Shown: piece after piece, positions 17,588-29,705 of the stretch
Numbering within the stretch: the stretch's first letter is position 1
Layout of the letters: every line of letters starts with the position of its first letter
NCBI GenBank assembly: GCA_029882915.1
Contig: JAOUJZ010000016.1
Span: forward strand, 1 to 38,441
Direction: 5' to 3'
Length of the DNA: 38,441 nucleotides
Source: Gammaproteobacteria bacterium
Lineage (GTDB): Bacteria > Pseudomonadota > Gammaproteobacteria > Nitrosococcales > Methylophagaceae
Notes under the pieces: model-generated
Database searches by the model: none
Told to the model about the DNA's origin: nothing
The model's input: the letters and a program-made list of their open reading frames with translations, nothing else
Translations under genes and position numbers: made by a program

Positions 17588-17601
17588 CGAGATTAACTCA
17601 C

Positions 17602-18294
17602 ATGAAACAAGCCATTGTTGAACTACACAATCTGAGCAAAATTTATCAGCAGGGTGAGGTGCAGGTAAAAGCAGTCGATAATGTGTCGCTAACAATTGCC
17701 AAAGGTGATTTTGCTGCACTGTGTGGTCCATCGGGTTCTGGTAAGACCAGCATTCTCAACCTGATTGGAGGGCTGGACACGGCTACTTCCGGCCAGGTTT
17801 GGCTGGAAGGGATAGATCTGGAAAGTATGGGCAACACTCAGCTGGCAGAAGTTCGCAAAAACCGCATTGGTTTTGTGTTTCAGTCCTACAATCTGATACC
17901 AGTAATGACAGCATTTGAAAATGCCGCTTTTGTCCTTGACCTGCAAGGTATAGCCAAACAGGAAATTCAGCAACGGGTGATGCAGACTCTGGCACAGGTC
18001 GGACTGACCGGACTGGAACATCGTCGTCCCGATGAGATGTCTGGTGGTCAACAACAACGGGTTGCTATTGCCAGAGCGATTGTGACCGAGCCGGCAATTG
18101 TGCTGGCCGATGAACCGACTGCTAATGTTGATTCCCATACTGCTGAGTCGTTGCTAGATTTAATGCAGACCTTAAATCAGCAACAGGGCATTACCTTTTT
18201 ATTTTCCACCCATGATCAACACGTCATTGATCGTGCCCGTCGTATTATTCAGGTACAGGACGGTCAAGTTGTATCGGATGAAATTCGGCCTTAG
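17602..18294 (+). CDS. LolD/MacB-type ABC transporter ATP-binding protein
   Basis: This 230-residue ATPase belongs with the two upstream permeases. Motifs: Walker A GPSGSGKT (42-49), Q-loop Gln94 in VFQSYNL, signature MSGGQQQRV (146-154), Walker B IVLADE (166-171) and the switch His204 in STHD. The sequence is of the LolD/MacB/FtsE subclass, consistent with FtsX-type permeases. It would power extraction or movement of envelope material. The outer-membrane protein gene starts three bases after its stop, so expression is probably coupled. Confidence 0.94.
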   Translation: MKQAIVELHNLSKIYQQGEVQVKAVDNVSLTIAKGDFAALCGPSGSGKTSILNLIGGLDTATSGQVWLEGIDLESMGNTQLAEVRKNRIGFVFQSYNLIPVMTAFENAAFVLDLQGIAKQEIQQRVMQTLAQVGLTGLEHRRPDEMSGGQQQRVAIARAIVTEPAIVLADEPTANVDSHTAESLLDLMQTLNQQQGITFLFSTHDQHVIDRARRIIQVQDGQVVSDEIRP

Positions 18295-18297
18295 GTT

Positions 18298-19515
18298 ATG
18301 CAAGCTCGTTGTATTTTAGTGCTGTTATTGCTGCTGCCTTCTGGTGCACAGGCTTTTTATCAATGGCAGGATGATAACTCGGCAGTTGAACTTCGTGGTT
18401 TGGTTCGTGACTTGGCCTTAGCAGCCAATAATCCCAATGATGACTTATTATATCGACAGGATAAACTCCTCAGCGGAGGTGTATTCGGTCGTTTGATGTT
18501 GGATGCCCAGTTGTCATCAGTTAGCTTTGAGATGCACGTAGTACAGAGTTACATAGACAAAGAACTGAGAACTGGTGGCAGTCGTTTTACCCCATCACTG
18601 GATGTTGAGCGTAGTGATGCTCTGCATTGGCGGTTTGCTGATCAACATGCCGATTTTCTGATTGATAGATTCAATTTAAATTATGCCAATGACAATGTGA
18701 ATATCAAGCTGGGGCGACAACCCGTCAATTTAGCCACAACATATTATTTCACTCCCAATGATTTTTTTTCACCTTTCGCGGCCCAAACTTTTTATCGTAC
18801 CTACAAATCTGGAGTTGATGCTGCCAGACTGGACTGGCAATGGGGTGAATTATCACAGTTAACTGTGCTGGCGGTGCTTAATTACTCAATGGATAATAGT
18901 AGTCTAACAGGTTGGCACGACAGACCTGACTGGAGTGAGACATCCTATTTAGTTCGAGCATCAACATTATTTGGTACATTTGAATGGGCAGTATTAGCTG
19001 GTGAGGTGAATGGTGATGATATTGTTGGTGTAGACTTTCAAGGTGAGTTGTTTAACTGGTTGGGTGTGCGGGGTGAAGGTCATCTACGATTTCCCGATGA
19101 GCAAGACCAGCAACGAGACAGTAAGCTGGCCCTTGCTTTTGAACACCGTTTTGAAAACACCTTAACACTTCGACTGGAAGAGTTCTATCAACGCATGGGT
19201 GTCACCAACGAGTATGATTATAATTTTTCCAGCTTGAATGACTTTTCTGATTTTTATTTGGCACGTCATTACACGGCGTTGGGGGCTAATTATGAGCTAA
19301 CGCCTTTGCTGATTGGCGATGCAGTGGTTTTGTTTAACCACCTAGATTCATCCAGCTTGCTGGCTTTATACAGTACTTATTCATTATCAGATGAATCGGA
19401 ACTATCGATGACCTTAACAATTCCTGTTGGACAGCAACCTGATAAAGGGACACTGAAAAGTGAATTTGGAAGCTACCCAAAATCACTTAATATTGAATAT
19501 CGGGTTTACTTTTGA
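18298..19515 (+). CDS. Outer-membrane beta-barrel protein of the ABC cassette
   Basis: A 405-residue protein with a signal peptide (MQARCILVLLLLLPSGAQA), long runs of alternating polar and hydrophobic residues and a terminal aromatic residue (EYRVYF). This is the signature of a BAM-assembled beta-barrel. The segment NIKLGRQPVNLATTYYFTPNDFF resembles porin-like proteins encoded beside LolA-like/FtsX cassettes. No plug or known substrate domain is seen. The ATG lies three bases past the ATPase stop. It may be the outer-membrane acceptor or exit for whatever the permeases move. Function is inferred from context only. Confidence 0.82.
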   Translation: MQARCILVLLLLLPSGAQAFYQWQDDNSAVELRGLVRDLALAANNPNDDLLYRQDKLLSGGVFGRLMLDAQLSSVSFEMHVVQSYIDKELRTGGSRFTPSLDVERSDALHWRFADQHADFLIDRFNLNYANDNVNIKLGRQPVNLATTYYFTPNDFFSPFAAQTFYRTYKSGVDAARLDWQWGELSQLTVLAVLNYSMDNSSLTGWHDRPDWSETSYLVRASTLFGTFEWAVLAGEVNGDDIVGVDFQGELFNWLGVRGEGHLRFPDEQDQQRDSKLALAFEHRFENTLTLRLEEFYQRMGVTNEYDYNFSSLNDFSDFYLARHYTALGANYELTPLLIGDAVVLFNHLDSSSLLALYSTYSLSDESELSMTLTIPVGQQPDKGTLKSEFGSYPKSLNIEYRVYF

Positions 19516-19683
19516 TACTGAATTAGAACGATAGTAGCCTGTGTTGACAGCACTGTATTAGTGCGTCATTCTGATGGCAGAAGCACAATGACTGGTTTAC
19601 TACAAAATTAAGATAATTCAAAGAAAATCGGGTCAATGCAAACGCTTTATTGCCAATGAGTTAAGAGTTGATATAAACCCGTT

Positions 19684-20823
19684 ATGACAAGCAAAATGTT
19701 CGACCATAAAGATACGTTAGCCGATCTGAATAAACATATTCCGCTAAAAGAAAAATTGATTAGTGTTCATCAGGTAGTTAAAAAAAGCCTGCCTTTTATT
19801 GATCGTATAGCAGTTGCAATCTACGATCCTGAAACACGAATTTTAAAAACATACATGGACAGCAGTGATGCCGAAGGGACGTTGACGAACTATGAGGCAT
19901 TAATCGATGATGCCCCCTCATTGAAAGAAATTATTGACAAAGGATTGCCACGTGTAGTCAACAACTTAGTGACATTTGATAATGGCACGAAACATCACAC
20001 TAAACGCATTGGTCGCGCTGGTTTTGCTGCCAGTTACACCATGCCCATGTATAATCATGGTGAATTTTTTGGCTTTTTGTTTTTTAATTCAAAAGACATT
20101 GACGTGTTTAATAAACAAACACTTAGTGAAGTTGATGTGTTTGGACACATGATCTCAATGATGATCATCAAAGAGTTGTCAAATATTAAAACATTAGCTG
20201 CAGCCCTCAGAACCACTAGTAAGATCACACATATGAGAGATCCGGAAACAGGTTCTCATCTTGATCGCATGTCTCGTTACAGCCGATTGATCGCTAAAGC
20301 ACTGGCAGATAAATATGATCTGACGGATGATTACATTGAGCATATTTTTATGTTTTCACCATTACATGATATAGGCAAGGTCGGAATACCAGATACTATC
20401 TTGCTCAAACCAGGCAAGCTCGATCATGATGAAATGGAAATCATGAAAACTCATGCTATAAAAGGCAGGGAAATCATTGATGACATCATTAATAACTTTG
20501 GGTTAAGGGGTATCCATCATGTTGATATCTTGAGAAATATTGCCGAATTTCATCACGAATCAATTAATGGTACAGGTTACCCTTCAGGAAAGGTCGGAGA
20601 TGGTATTCCGCTGGAAGCTAGAATCGTGGCAGTTGCCGATGTTTTTGATGCATTGACCAGTGAGCGACCGTATAAAGAAGCCTGGAAAAATGACGAGGCA
20701 TTTGATGTGTTAATAAAATTGGCGGGTGAGAAACTCGATCAAGATTGTGTGAATGCCTTGCTCGACAATATTGAAGAGGTCGAGAAAATTCAGCAAAGTT
20801 TTGAAGATGATTTTTACGGATAA
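19684..20823 (+). CDS. GAF-like/HD-GYP cyclic-di-GMP phosphodiesterase
   Basis: This 379-residue protein combines an N-terminal GAF-like sensor domain (about 20-165) with a C-terminal HD-GYP domain. Conserved residues are intact: HD at 228-229 (PLHDIGKVGIPD), His257, HH at 290-291, the GYP triad at 298-300 in NGTGYP, and Asp319. HD-GYP proteins hydrolyse cyclic di-GMP. No receiver domain or membrane segment is present, so it is probably a soluble sensor enzyme. The 168-base gap before it separates it from the envelope cassette. The first part of the protein has no cysteine cluster or heme-binding motif that would name the ligand. Confidence 0.9.
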   Translation: MTSKMFDHKDTLADLNKHIPLKEKLISVHQVVKKSLPFIDRIAVAIYDPETRILKTYMDSSDAEGTLTNYEALIDDAPSLKEIIDKGLPRVVNNLVTFDNGTKHHTKRIGRAGFAASYTMPMYNHGEFFGFLFFNSKDIDVFNKQTLSEVDVFGHMISMMIIKELSNIKTLAAALRTTSKITHMRDPETGSHLDRMSRYSRLIAKALADKYDLTDDYIEHIFMFSPLHDIGKVGIPDTILLKPGKLDHDEMEIMKTHAIKGREIIDDIINNFGLRGIHHVDILRNIAEFHHESINGTGYPSGKVGDGIPLEARIVAVADVFDALTSERPYKEAWKNDEAFDVLIKLAGEKLDQDCVNALLDNIEEVEKIQQSFEDDFYG

Positions 20824-20843
20824 TCGTAAAAAATATCATTTTT
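20806..20843 (+). terminator. Possible terminator overlapping the HD-GYP stop
   Basis: TTTTTACG (20811-20818) and CGTAAAAA (20825-20832) form an 8-bp hairpin with a 6-base loop, flanked by a further short pairing and followed by TTTTT at 20839-20843. The stem is AT-rich and covers the stop codon, so this is a moderate call. Confidence 0.4.
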
Positions 20844-20931
20844 AACGTGGTAGAGAATATCGTTGATACATTCAAATTTTTTCAATATATGTGCTAAATT
20901 CATCCGGTATGACTTAAAGCTAGCTTCTAAT

Positions 20932-21588
20932 TTATCGTTGGTAGTGTAAAACCTGACCTTTTGTTGGAAAAGGTTGAGACAGATAATCCAGATCCGTTGG
21001 TTTGTTCTGGTTATGTGTGTAGCCAAACCCCACCATTTTTTTACTGAAACGAGCATGTTGCCCTCGGCCAGGATCAATAATGATTACTTCACAATGTGGC
21101 TTGGCATGTTGCTCAATAAAATTGGACAGTAAGTCAATATGCTCTTGCTCATATAACAGGTCACTGCCAATAATGAGGTCGAAATCACCTAAGCCACTAT
21201 CTTTATCGCCCCAGCCTGTGCGAACAAAAGGGATGTCATTGCCGTCATTGAGTCGGGTGTTTTCCAACAGAAAACTTTCTACTTCCGGGTGATAGTCTGT
21301 AGCAGTGATGTCTGCGGAACGATGATTGAGCACCAAACTGGCCAAGGCAATACCGCATCCGACTTCTAGAACACGTCGGCCTTCAATATCATAATCAATC
21401 ATCATATGAGCAAGCAGTTCGCCCGATGCCCAGATGACACCAAATAATGGCCATGTGGCAGAAGAGATACCTAAATTGAGAGCAACATCTTCATCATCAG
21501 TATATTGTTGCTTGTCGCGCAAAGTGCGTACATGTATATCAGTACCAGAAAACTCAAGGGTTTGATAACGAAAGCGTAGCGGGGACAT
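20932..21588 (-). CDS. Class I SAM-dependent methyltransferase
   Basis: A 218-residue Rossmann-fold methyltransferase. The SAM-binding motif I, VLEVGCGIALASLVL, is at about residues 73-87, followed by ITATDYHPEV (motif II) and the FDLIIGSDLLYE post-motif. This pattern resembles the METTL21/Nnt1-like lysine/nicotinamide methyltransferase superfamily, but the substrate cannot be told. It sits 152 bases downstream of aroE on the same strand and converges with the HD-GYP gene. The gap before it may hold its own promoter. Confidence 0.85.
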   Translation of the reverse strand: MSPLRFRYQTLEFSGTDIHVRTLRDKQQYTDDEDVALNLGISSATWPLFGVIWASGELLAHMMIDYDIEGRRVLEVGCGIALASLVLNHRSADITATDYHPEVESFLLENTRLNDGNDIPFVRTGWGDKDSGLGDFDLIIGSDLLYEQEHIDLLSNFIEQHAKPHCEVIIIDPGRGQHARFSKKMVGFGYTHNQNKPTDLDYLSQPFPTKGQVLHYQR

Positions 21589-21740
21589 TAAGAATACCAG
21601 TTGAATGAGAATTCGTAGCTGGCTTATCTTGTGGATTAGCTACATAGGAACAAACACTATACGCTGTAACCACTTCTTACTGTGTAAAACAATAGTGCGA
21701 AGAAAGGGAGAAAGTGAGTGATATTCAATAATGTTGTAAC

Positions 21741-23634
<1,894 letters not shown>

Positions 23635-23649
23635 TCATCGTTTTTTACA

Positions 23650-23679
23650 TGGACTAACGACTGTATTTTGAGATAGAAT
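23650..23679 (+). promoter_or_regulatory. Possible carA promoter
   Basis: A TAGAAT -10 box (23674-23679) lies 18 bases after TGGACT (23650-23655), which matches four of six -35 positions. A start near 23686 would leave a leader of about 60 bases that includes the hairpin described next. Weak -35; position is the main support. Confidence 0.35.
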
Positions 23680-23694
23680 TGCGGGGATTTTGTC

Positions 23695-23729
23695 TGGGGA
23701 GAACGCCGAGTTTGCCCCATTATTTTTAT
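23695..23729 (+). promoter_or_regulatory. Terminator-like hairpin in the carA leader
   Basis: TGGGGAGAAC (23695-23704) pairs with GTTTGCCCCA (23710-23719) over ten positions with one A-G mismatch and one G-U pair around a 5-base loop. A T-rich tail (TTATTTTTAT) follows directly. It has the form of an intrinsic terminator, yet it lies inside the leader, six bases before the GGAGG ribosome site of carA. An attenuator or a terminator of upstream read-through are the two readings. Confidence 0.5.
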
Positions 23730-23745
23730 CTGGTGGAGGTTTCCC

Positions 23746-24876
23746 TTGCGAACAAGTGCATTACTCGCTCTTGAAGATGGCACGGTCTATCACGGTGAAT
23801 CAATTGGTGCTATTGGGCAGTCGGTTGGTGAAGTCGTGTTTAATACGTCAATGACAGGCTATCAGGAAATTCTGACCGATCCATCTTATTGCCGCCAAAT
23901 TATTACCTTAACTTATCCGCATATCGGTAATGTTGGAGTGAATAAGGAAGATGAAGAGTCAACGAATATTTATGCCAGTGGTTTGATTATTCGGGATCTC
24001 TCTCCTGTGGTCAGTAGCTGGCGTAGTGAAGAAGCACTGGATACCTATCTTGAACGTCACAATGTGGTTGGGCTGGCAGGAATTGATACCCGCAGTTTAA
24101 CTCGCCGCTTGCGCGAAAAAGGTGCGATGAAAGGTTGTATCGTTGCCGGGGATAACATTGATATTGATGCTGCTATTGCTGCAGCACAGGGCTTTGAAGG
24201 CCTGAAAGGAATGGATCTGGCAAAAGTCGTGACCACGGATAAAGCGCACGGTTGGGAACAAGCATGCTGGCACTTGTCAGGTGAATCACAAGCAAAGCCA
24301 GAACGTTTCCATGTTGTGGCTTATGACTTTGGTGCCAAGAGTAATATTTTACGTATGTTGGTGGAGCGTGGATGTCGACTGACAGTGGTGCCAGCACAAA
24401 CCTCTGCTGAAGAAGTGCTGGCAATGAATCCGGATGGTGTGTTTTTATCAAATGGACCAGGCGATCCTGAACCATGTACGTATGCGATTGAAGCAATTAA
24501 AACTTTACTGGAAAAAAATCTGCCAATTTTTGGTATTTGTTTAGGACACCAGTTGTTGGCCTTAGCCTGCGGTGCCAAAACAATTAAAATGAAATTTGGT
24601 CATCATGGTGCTAACCATCCAGTACAGGAAATGAAAGCAGGTCTGGTGATGATAACCAGCCAGAATCACGGCTTTGCGGTGGATGATGATTCGTTACCAG
24701 ATACACTAAGCGCAACCCATTTCTCATTGTTTGATGGATCACTACAAGGTATTCACCACAACAGTAAACCGGCATTCGGTTTTCAGGGGCATCCGGAAGC
24801 AAGTCCGGGTCCACAGGATGCGGCACCTTTATTTGATCACTTCATCGATCTACTTGAACAAGCAGCGGATAAATAA
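23746..24876 (+). CDS. carA: Carbamoyl-phosphate synthase small subunit
   Basis: A 376-residue glutaminase subunit that releases ammonia from glutamine for carbamoyl phosphate synthesis, feeding pyrimidines and arginine. The N-terminal domain ([14 protein letters not shown]-like, [19 protein letters not shown]) and the class I amidotransferase domain with FGICLGHQ (nucleophile Cys) and [11 protein letters not shown] (His, Glu) are complete. The start is TTG at 23746, with GGAGG at 23735-23739 ideally spaced and no in-frame ATG nearby; E. coli carA also starts with a non-ATG codon. carB follows after six bases. Confidence 0.97.
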   Translation: MRTSALLALEDGTVYHGESIGAIGQSVGEVVFNTSMTGYQEILTDPSYCRQIITLTYPHIGNVGVNKEDEESTNIYASGLIIRDLSPVVSSWRSEEALDTYLERHNVVGLAGIDTRSLTRRLREKGAMKGCIVAGDNIDIDAAIAAAQGFEGLKGMDLAKVVTTDKAHGWEQACWHLSGESQAKPERFHVVAYDFGAKSNILRMLVERGCRLTVVPAQTSAEEVLAMNPDGVFLSNGPGDPEPCTYAIEAIKTLLEKNLPIFGICLGHQLLALACGAKTIKMKFGHHGANHPVQEMKAGLVMITSQNHGFAVDDDSLPDTLSATHFSLFDGSLQGIHHNSKPAFGFQGHPEASPGPQDAAPLFDHFIDLLEQAADK

Positions 24877-24882
24877 CACACG

Positions 24883-27800
24883 ATGGCAAAACGTACTGAT
24901 ATTAAAAGCATCCTGATTTTAGGCGCAGGTCCAATTGTCATTGGTCAGGCCTGTGAGTTTGACTACTCGGGGGCTCAAGCCTGTAAAGCACTACGCGAGG
25001 AAGGTTATCGCGTCATTCTGGTGAATTCGAATCCAGCCACCATCATGACTGATCCTAATATGGCCGATGCTACGTACATTGAGCCAGTAACTTGGCAAGC
25101 AGTCAGCAAAGTCATTGAAGCTGAAAAGCCTGATGCAATCTTACCGACTATGGGTGGCCAGACAGCATTGAATTGTGCACTGGATCTTGAACGTCACGGC
25201 GTGCTGGAAAAATTTGGCGTTGAAATGATTGGTGCCGATAGTGAAGCTATCAATAAAGCTGAAGATCGGGACTTATTCCGTGCGGCGATGCACAAAATTG
25301 GCCTTGATATGCCAAAATCAGCGATTGCTCACACAATGGAAGAGTCATTAGCTGCACAGGAACAATTCGGTTACCCGGTTATTATCCGCCCGTCATTCAC
25401 CATGGGTGGCAGTGGCGGTGGTATCGCTTATAATCGTGAAGATTTTGTTGATATCTGCCAGCGTGGTTTATATCTGAGCCCAACATCTGAACTATTGATT
25501 GAGGAATCAATCATTGGTTGGAAAGAATATGAAATGGAAGTGGTGCGTGATCGTAAAGATAACTGCATCATTATCTGTTCAATTGAAAACTTCGATCCTA
25601 TGGGTGTGCATACTGGTGATTCGATTACCGTTGCACCAGCTCAAACACTGACCGATAAAGAATACCAAATCATGCGTAATGCCTCGTTGGCCGTATTGCG
25701 TGAAATTGGTGTCGATACTGGTGGTTCTAACGTCCAATTTGCAGTTAATCCTGAAACGGGTCGTTTGATTATTATTGAAATGAATCCACGGGTATCACGT
25801 TCATCGGCATTAGCGTCAAAAGCAACGGGTTTCCCAATTGCTAAAGTGGCTGCAAAACTGGCAGTAGGTTATACCCTTGATGAATTGCAAAATGAAATTA
25901 CTGGCGGTGCAACTCCGGCCTCATTTGAGCCAACGATTGATTACGTTGTTACCAAAGTGCCTCGTTTTACTTTTGAGAAATTCCCACAAGCCGAAAATCG
26001 TTTAAGCACTCAGATGAAGTCTGTTGGTGAAGTGATGGCTATTGGTCGTAGCTTCCAAGAATCATTACAAAAAGCCTTGCGTGGTCTGGAAATTGATCGT
26101 GATGGTCTGACTGAGATCACCGATCTTGGTGCTGATGATGTTGCTGAAACCTTGCGTAGAGAATTACGCCTGCCGGGCTCTGACCGGTTGTGGTATGTGG
26201 CTGATGCTTTTCGCTATGGCTTTAGTTATGATGAAATTCAGCAACTGACCCATATTGATCCATGGTTCCTTGTGCAAGTACAGGAGTTACTTGATATTGA
26301 AAATGGATTGAAAGATAAATCACTGGCTGAACTGGATGAATCACAGATGCGTGGACTGAAACGTAAAGGTTTCTCAGATTCACGTTTAGCTAAACTGCTG
26401 CAAAAAACTGAAAAACAGGTGCGTCAACATCGTCATGATTTAGGTGTTCGTCCTGTCTATAAACGTGTTGATACCTGCGCGGCTGAATTTGCCAGTGACA
26501 CGGCATATATGTATTCAACTTATGATCAGGAATGTGAAGCCAACCCAACAGATCGTGAAAAAATCATGATTCTGGGTGGCGGTCCAAACCGTATTGGTCA
26601 AGGTATTGAGTTTGATTACTGTTGTGTGCACGCGGCATTGGCCTTACGTGAAGATGGTTATGAAACCATTATGGTTAACTGCAATCCGGAAACGGTTTCA
26701 ACTGATTATGATACTTCTGATCGATTATATTTCGAGTCGTTAACATTGGAAGATGTGTTGGAAATTGTCGCTCTGGAACAACCAAAAGGCGTGATTGTTC
26801 AATATGGCGGCCAAACACCATTAAAACTGGCTCGTGCACTGGAAGCAGCAGGGGTTCCAATCATAGGTACATCGCCTGATGCGATTGATCATGCGGAAGA
26901 TCGTGAACGTTTCCAGCAAATGGTTGAAAAACTAAATCTATTACAACCACCTAACCGACTGGCATTTTCAGCTGAAACTGCTGTGGCATTAGCTGCCGAG
27001 ATTGGTTATCCGTTAGTGGTTCGTCCTTCATATGTATTGGGTGGTCGTGCGATGGAGATTGTTTATAACGAGGATGAATTAAATCGTTATATGAAAACTG
27101 CGATACAGGTATCTAATGATTCGCCAGTTCTGCTGGATCGCTTCCTTGACGATGCTATTGAAGTGGATGTTGATGCGATATGTGATGGTAAAGATGTATT
27201 GATTGGCGGCATCATGGAGCATATTGAACAGGCAGGGGTACACTCTGGCGATTCCGCATGTGCATTACCGCCATACAGCTTGAGTGAAGAAATCAAAGAT
27301 CGTATGCGCGTACAAGTACGTCAAATGGCGATGGAGTTGGGTGTTGTCGGTTTAATGAATACCCAGTTTGCCATACAGGGCGATAATATCTTTATTTTAG
27401 AAGTAAACCCACGAGCTTCACGGACCGTACCATATGTCTCGAAAGCGATTGGGGTACCATTAGCAAAAGTATCAGCCCGTTGTATGGCCGGCCGCAGTTT
27501 GGTAGATCAAGGTGTAACCGAAGAAGTGATTCCTGATTATTATTCAGTGAAAGAAGCCGTGTTCCCATTCATTAAGTTTCAAGGTGTTGACCCGATTTTA
27601 GGCCCAGAAATGAAATCAACCGGTGAGGTAATGGGTGTCGGTCGTACTTTTGGTGAAGCATTTGCAAAATCTCAACTGGCAGCCAGTGTGGCGTTACCAA
27701 CTGGAGGTAAAGCCTTTATCAGTGTACGTGAAGTAGATAAAGCTGCTGTAGTCAGTATTGCTAAAGACCTGATGAGTTTAGGTTTTGAATTATTAGCGAC

Positions 27801-28101
27801 ACGAGGTACTCAGAAGATATTGAGTGAAGCTGGAATTGAGTGTGATCGTGTTAATAAGGTGGCTGAAGGTCAACCTCATATAGTTGATATGATCAAAAAT
27901 GATGAGATTGATTTGATTGTAAATACCACAGAAGGTCGTCAGTCAGTTGCTGATTCACGTGAGATTCGACGAGCCGCTTTGCAACATCAGGTTAATTACA
28001 CCACAACATTGGCGGCAGCACGGGCAACCTGCCAAGCATTAAATAGTAAAGACAATGACTCGGTGAATTGCTTGCAGTCATTACATGGAGAATTGAGCTA
28101 A
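24883..28101 (+). CDS. carB: Carbamoyl-phosphate synthase large subunit
   Basis: A 1072-residue subunit with two homologous ATP-grasp halves, each opening with a carbamoyl-phosphate-synthase signature ([21 protein letters not shown]-like at residue 13, [17 protein letters not shown] at about 565). The C-terminal MGS-like regulatory domain ends the protein and includes the segment [13 protein letters not shown], which fits binding of UMP or ornithine-type effectors. Length is normal. It starts six bases after carA, and its stop shares a base with the greA start (TAATG). Confidence 0.98.
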   Translation: MAKRTDIKSILILGAGPIVIGQACEFDYSGAQACKALREEGYRVILVNSNPATIMTDPNMADATYIEPVTWQAVSKVIEAEKPDAILPTMGGQTALNCALDLERHGVLEKFGVEMIGADSEAINKAEDRDLFRAAMHKIGLDMPKSAIAHTMEESLAAQEQFGYPVIIRPSFTMGGSGGGIAYNREDFVDICQRGLYLSPTSELLIEESIIGWKEYEMEVVRDRKDNCIIICSIENFDPMGVHTGDSITVAPAQTLTDKEYQIMRNASLAVLREIGVDTGGSNVQFAVNPETGRLIIIEMNPRVSRSSALASKATGFPIAKVAAKLAVGYTLDELQNEITGGATPASFEPTIDYVVTKVPRFTFEKFPQAENRLSTQMKSVGEVMAIGRSFQESLQKALRGLEIDRDGLTEITDLGADDVAETLRRELRLPGSDRLWYVADAFRYGFSYDEIQQLTHIDPWFLVQVQELLDIENGLKDKSLAELDESQMRGLKRKGFSDSRLAKLLQKTEKQVRQHRHDLGVRPVYKRVDTCAAEFASDTAYMYSTYDQECEANPTDREKIMILGGGPNRIGQGIEFDYCCVHAALALREDGYETIMVNCNPETVSTDYDTSDRLYFESLTLEDVLEIVALEQPKGVIVQYGGQTPLKLARALEAAGVPIIGTSPDAIDHAEDRERFQQMVEKLNLLQPPNRLAFSAETAVALAAEIGYPLVVRPSYVLGGRAMEIVYNEDELNRYMKTAIQVSNDSPVLLDRFLDDAIEVDVDAICDGKDVLIGGIMEHIEQAGVHSGDSACALPPYSLSEEIKDRMRVQVRQMAMELGVVGLMNTQFAIQGDNIFILEVNPRASRTVPYVSKAIGVPLAKVSARCMAGRSLVDQGVTEEVIPDYYSVKEAVFPFIKFQGVDPILGPEMKSTGEVMGVGRTFGEAFAKSQLAASVALPTGGKAFISVREVDKAAVVSIAKDLMSLGFELLATRGTQKILSEAGIECDRVNKVAEGQPHIVDMIKNDEIDLIVNTTEGRQSVADSREIRRAALQHQVNYTTTLAAARATCQALNSKDNDSVNCLQSLHGELS

Positions 28102-28577
28102 TGGCAGTACCAATGACATCTAGGGGTGCAGCAGCACTGACAGATGAATTGAAACAGTTAAAAACCGTTGCAAGACCAGAAGTGGTTACTGCGATTTCTG
28201 AAGCTCGTGCCCATGGTGATTTAAAAGAAAATGCTGAATACCATGCTGCCAAGGAACAACAAAGTTTTATTGAAGGTCGCATCCAGGAGCTTGAAAGTGT
28301 GTTGTCAAATGCACAGGTGATTGATCCAAGTACATTACCAAAAGATGGTCGAGTTGTTTTTGGTGTTACCGTTGATTTGATTAATATCGATAATGATGAT
28401 GAAGTGACCTATCAGATCGTCGGTGATTATGAGTCTGATATTAAACTTAATCGAGTATCAATTTCTTCTCCCATTGCACGCGCTTTGATTGGCAAGGAAG
28501 TGGATGATATTGCCACTGTCAATGCTCCGGGCGGTGTTATTGAATATGAGATTACTGATATCAGGTACGAGGACTAA
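28101..28577 (+). CDS. greA: Transcription elongation factor GreA
   Basis: A 158-residue GreA protein, which rescues backtracked RNA polymerase by stimulating transcript cleavage. The N-terminal coiled coil carries [16 protein letters not shown], including the acidic tip residues (Asp and Glu), and the C-terminal domain ends with the family-type [10 protein letters not shown]. The ATG at 28101 follows a purine-rich GGAG in the end of carB. An upstream in-frame ATG at 28068 would add 11 residues that fit no GreA and was rejected. Confidence 0.96.
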   Translation: MAVPMTSRGAAALTDELKQLKTVARPEVVTAISEARAHGDLKENAEYHAAKEQQSFIEGRIQELESVLSNAQVIDPSTLPKDGRVVFGVTVDLINIDNDDEVTYQIVGDYESDIKLNRVSISSPIARALIGKEVDDIATVNAPGGVIEYEITDIRYED

Positions 28578-28585
28578 GCAGCCAG

Positions 28586-29044
28586 ATGTTGGTTAGTTCC
28601 ACTGAAAGGCTATTACTGACGCTATGGGTAGGCAGTTTATGGGCGATAGGTTATATCGCTGTTCCTGTGGCATTTGCAAGTCTGGCTGATACAGCTATCG
28701 CAGGAAACTACGCAGGGAAGTTATTCTCTGCAGTTAACTTACTTGGTCTCGGTTGTGGCAGTGTACTGTTATTAACCATGCTGGTGAGATTTGGTAGACA
28801 GTCATTAACCGCTTGGCGATTATGGGTAATATTGGTAATGGTAGCACTGACACTAGTGTTTAGCTTTTATTTACAACCTGAAATAGTCGCCATCAAACAG
28901 ATGGATTGGCAACAGGACTCTGATTTAGCGGAACGTTTTTCTTTGCTACACACAATTAGTAAAAATCTCTATATGGTGGTCAGTTTATTAGGACTGACAC
29001 TGGTAATAACGACTGATAAATTATTGAATCAGTTGAGAGCTTAA
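28586..29044 (+). CDS. DUF4149 membrane protein
   Basis: A 152-residue protein with four hydrophobic segments (about 8-30, 45-66, 76-95 and 125-145). This size and layout match the DUF4149 family found between greA and rlmE in several gammaproteobacteria. It is between greA and rlmE here too, at nine and six bases, and no yhbY gene is present. Function unknown. Confidence 0.78.
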   Translation: MLVSSTERLLLTLWVGSLWAIGYIAVPVAFASLADTAIAGNYAGKLFSAVNLLGLGCGSVLLLTMLVRFGRQSLTAWRLWVILVMVALTLVFSFYLQPEIVAIKQMDWQQDSDLAERFSLLHTISKNLYMVVSLLGLTLVITTDKLLNQLRA

Positions 29045-29050
29045 CCAAAT

Positions 29051-29668
29051 ATGGCAAAAAGCAAATCCAGTCACAACTGGCTCAAAGAACATTTTGATGA
29101 TCCTTATGTAAAAAAAGCGCAAAAAGAAGGACATCGTTCACGTGCAACCTTTAAGCTGGAAGAGCTAGATAAAAAAGATAAATTAATCCTGCCAGGTATG
29201 ACTGTTGTAGATTTGGGGGCGGCTCCTGGTGGATGGTCAGATTATGCACTTCGTAAAGTTGGCGACAAAGGTACTGTGATTGCGCTGGATATATTACCAA
29301 TGACACCATTGACAGGTGTGCATTTTATACAGGGTGATTTTAGAGAAGATTTTGTTCTGGATGAACTGAATGCGGTACTCAATGGTCAACACATAGACCT
29401 TGTATTATCAGATATGGCCCCCAATATAACAGGGGTGGGTTCAATTGATCAGCCAAGCAGTATGTATCTGGTTGAGTTGGCATTAGATTTCGCATTAACA
29501 AATTTAAGCAAACAAGGCTGTTTTTTGGTAAAAGTATTTCAAGGAGAAGGCTTCGATGCTTATTTGAAAAAGATGCGTGACCATTTTCAAAAAGTGGTGA
29601 CCCGTAAGCCAGATGCTTCACGAGCACGTAGTCGAGAAGTATATTTGTTAGGCCGCGGCCTGAAATAG
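29051..29668 (+). CDS. rlmE: 23S rRNA 2'-O-methyltransferase RlmE (FtsJ)
   Basis: A 205-residue SAM-dependent enzyme that methylates U2552 in 23S rRNA late in large-subunit assembly. The SAM site [17 protein letters not shown] is near residue 50, [17 protein letters not shown] at about 118, and [11 protein letters not shown] with the catalytic Lys near 160. The N-terminal [20 protein letters not shown] is typical. rlmE-ftsH adjacency matches E. coli. Confidence 0.96.
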   Translation: MAKSKSSHNWLKEHFDDPYVKKAQKEGHRSRATFKLEELDKKDKLILPGMTVVDLGAAPGGWSDYALRKVGDKGTVIALDILPMTPLTGVHFIQGDFREDFVLDELNAVLNGQHIDLVLSDMAPNITGVGSIDQPSSMYLVELALDFALTNLSKQGCFLVKVFQGEGFDAYLKKMRDHFQKVVTRKPDASRARSREVYLLGRGLK

Positions 29669-29705
29669 CTCAAAATAATTATAAAGTTACTAGAGGTAAC
29701 AAACG

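Noticed and set aside
17689-18138. 149-codon minus-strand frame opposite the ABC ATPase gene
   Set aside because: It lies fully antisense to the ATPase gene, whose motifs are all intact; a shadow frame.
19544-19549. TTGACA box as a promoter for the HD-GYP gene
   Set aside because: A perfect -35 match, but no acceptable -10 box lies 16-18 bases downstream.
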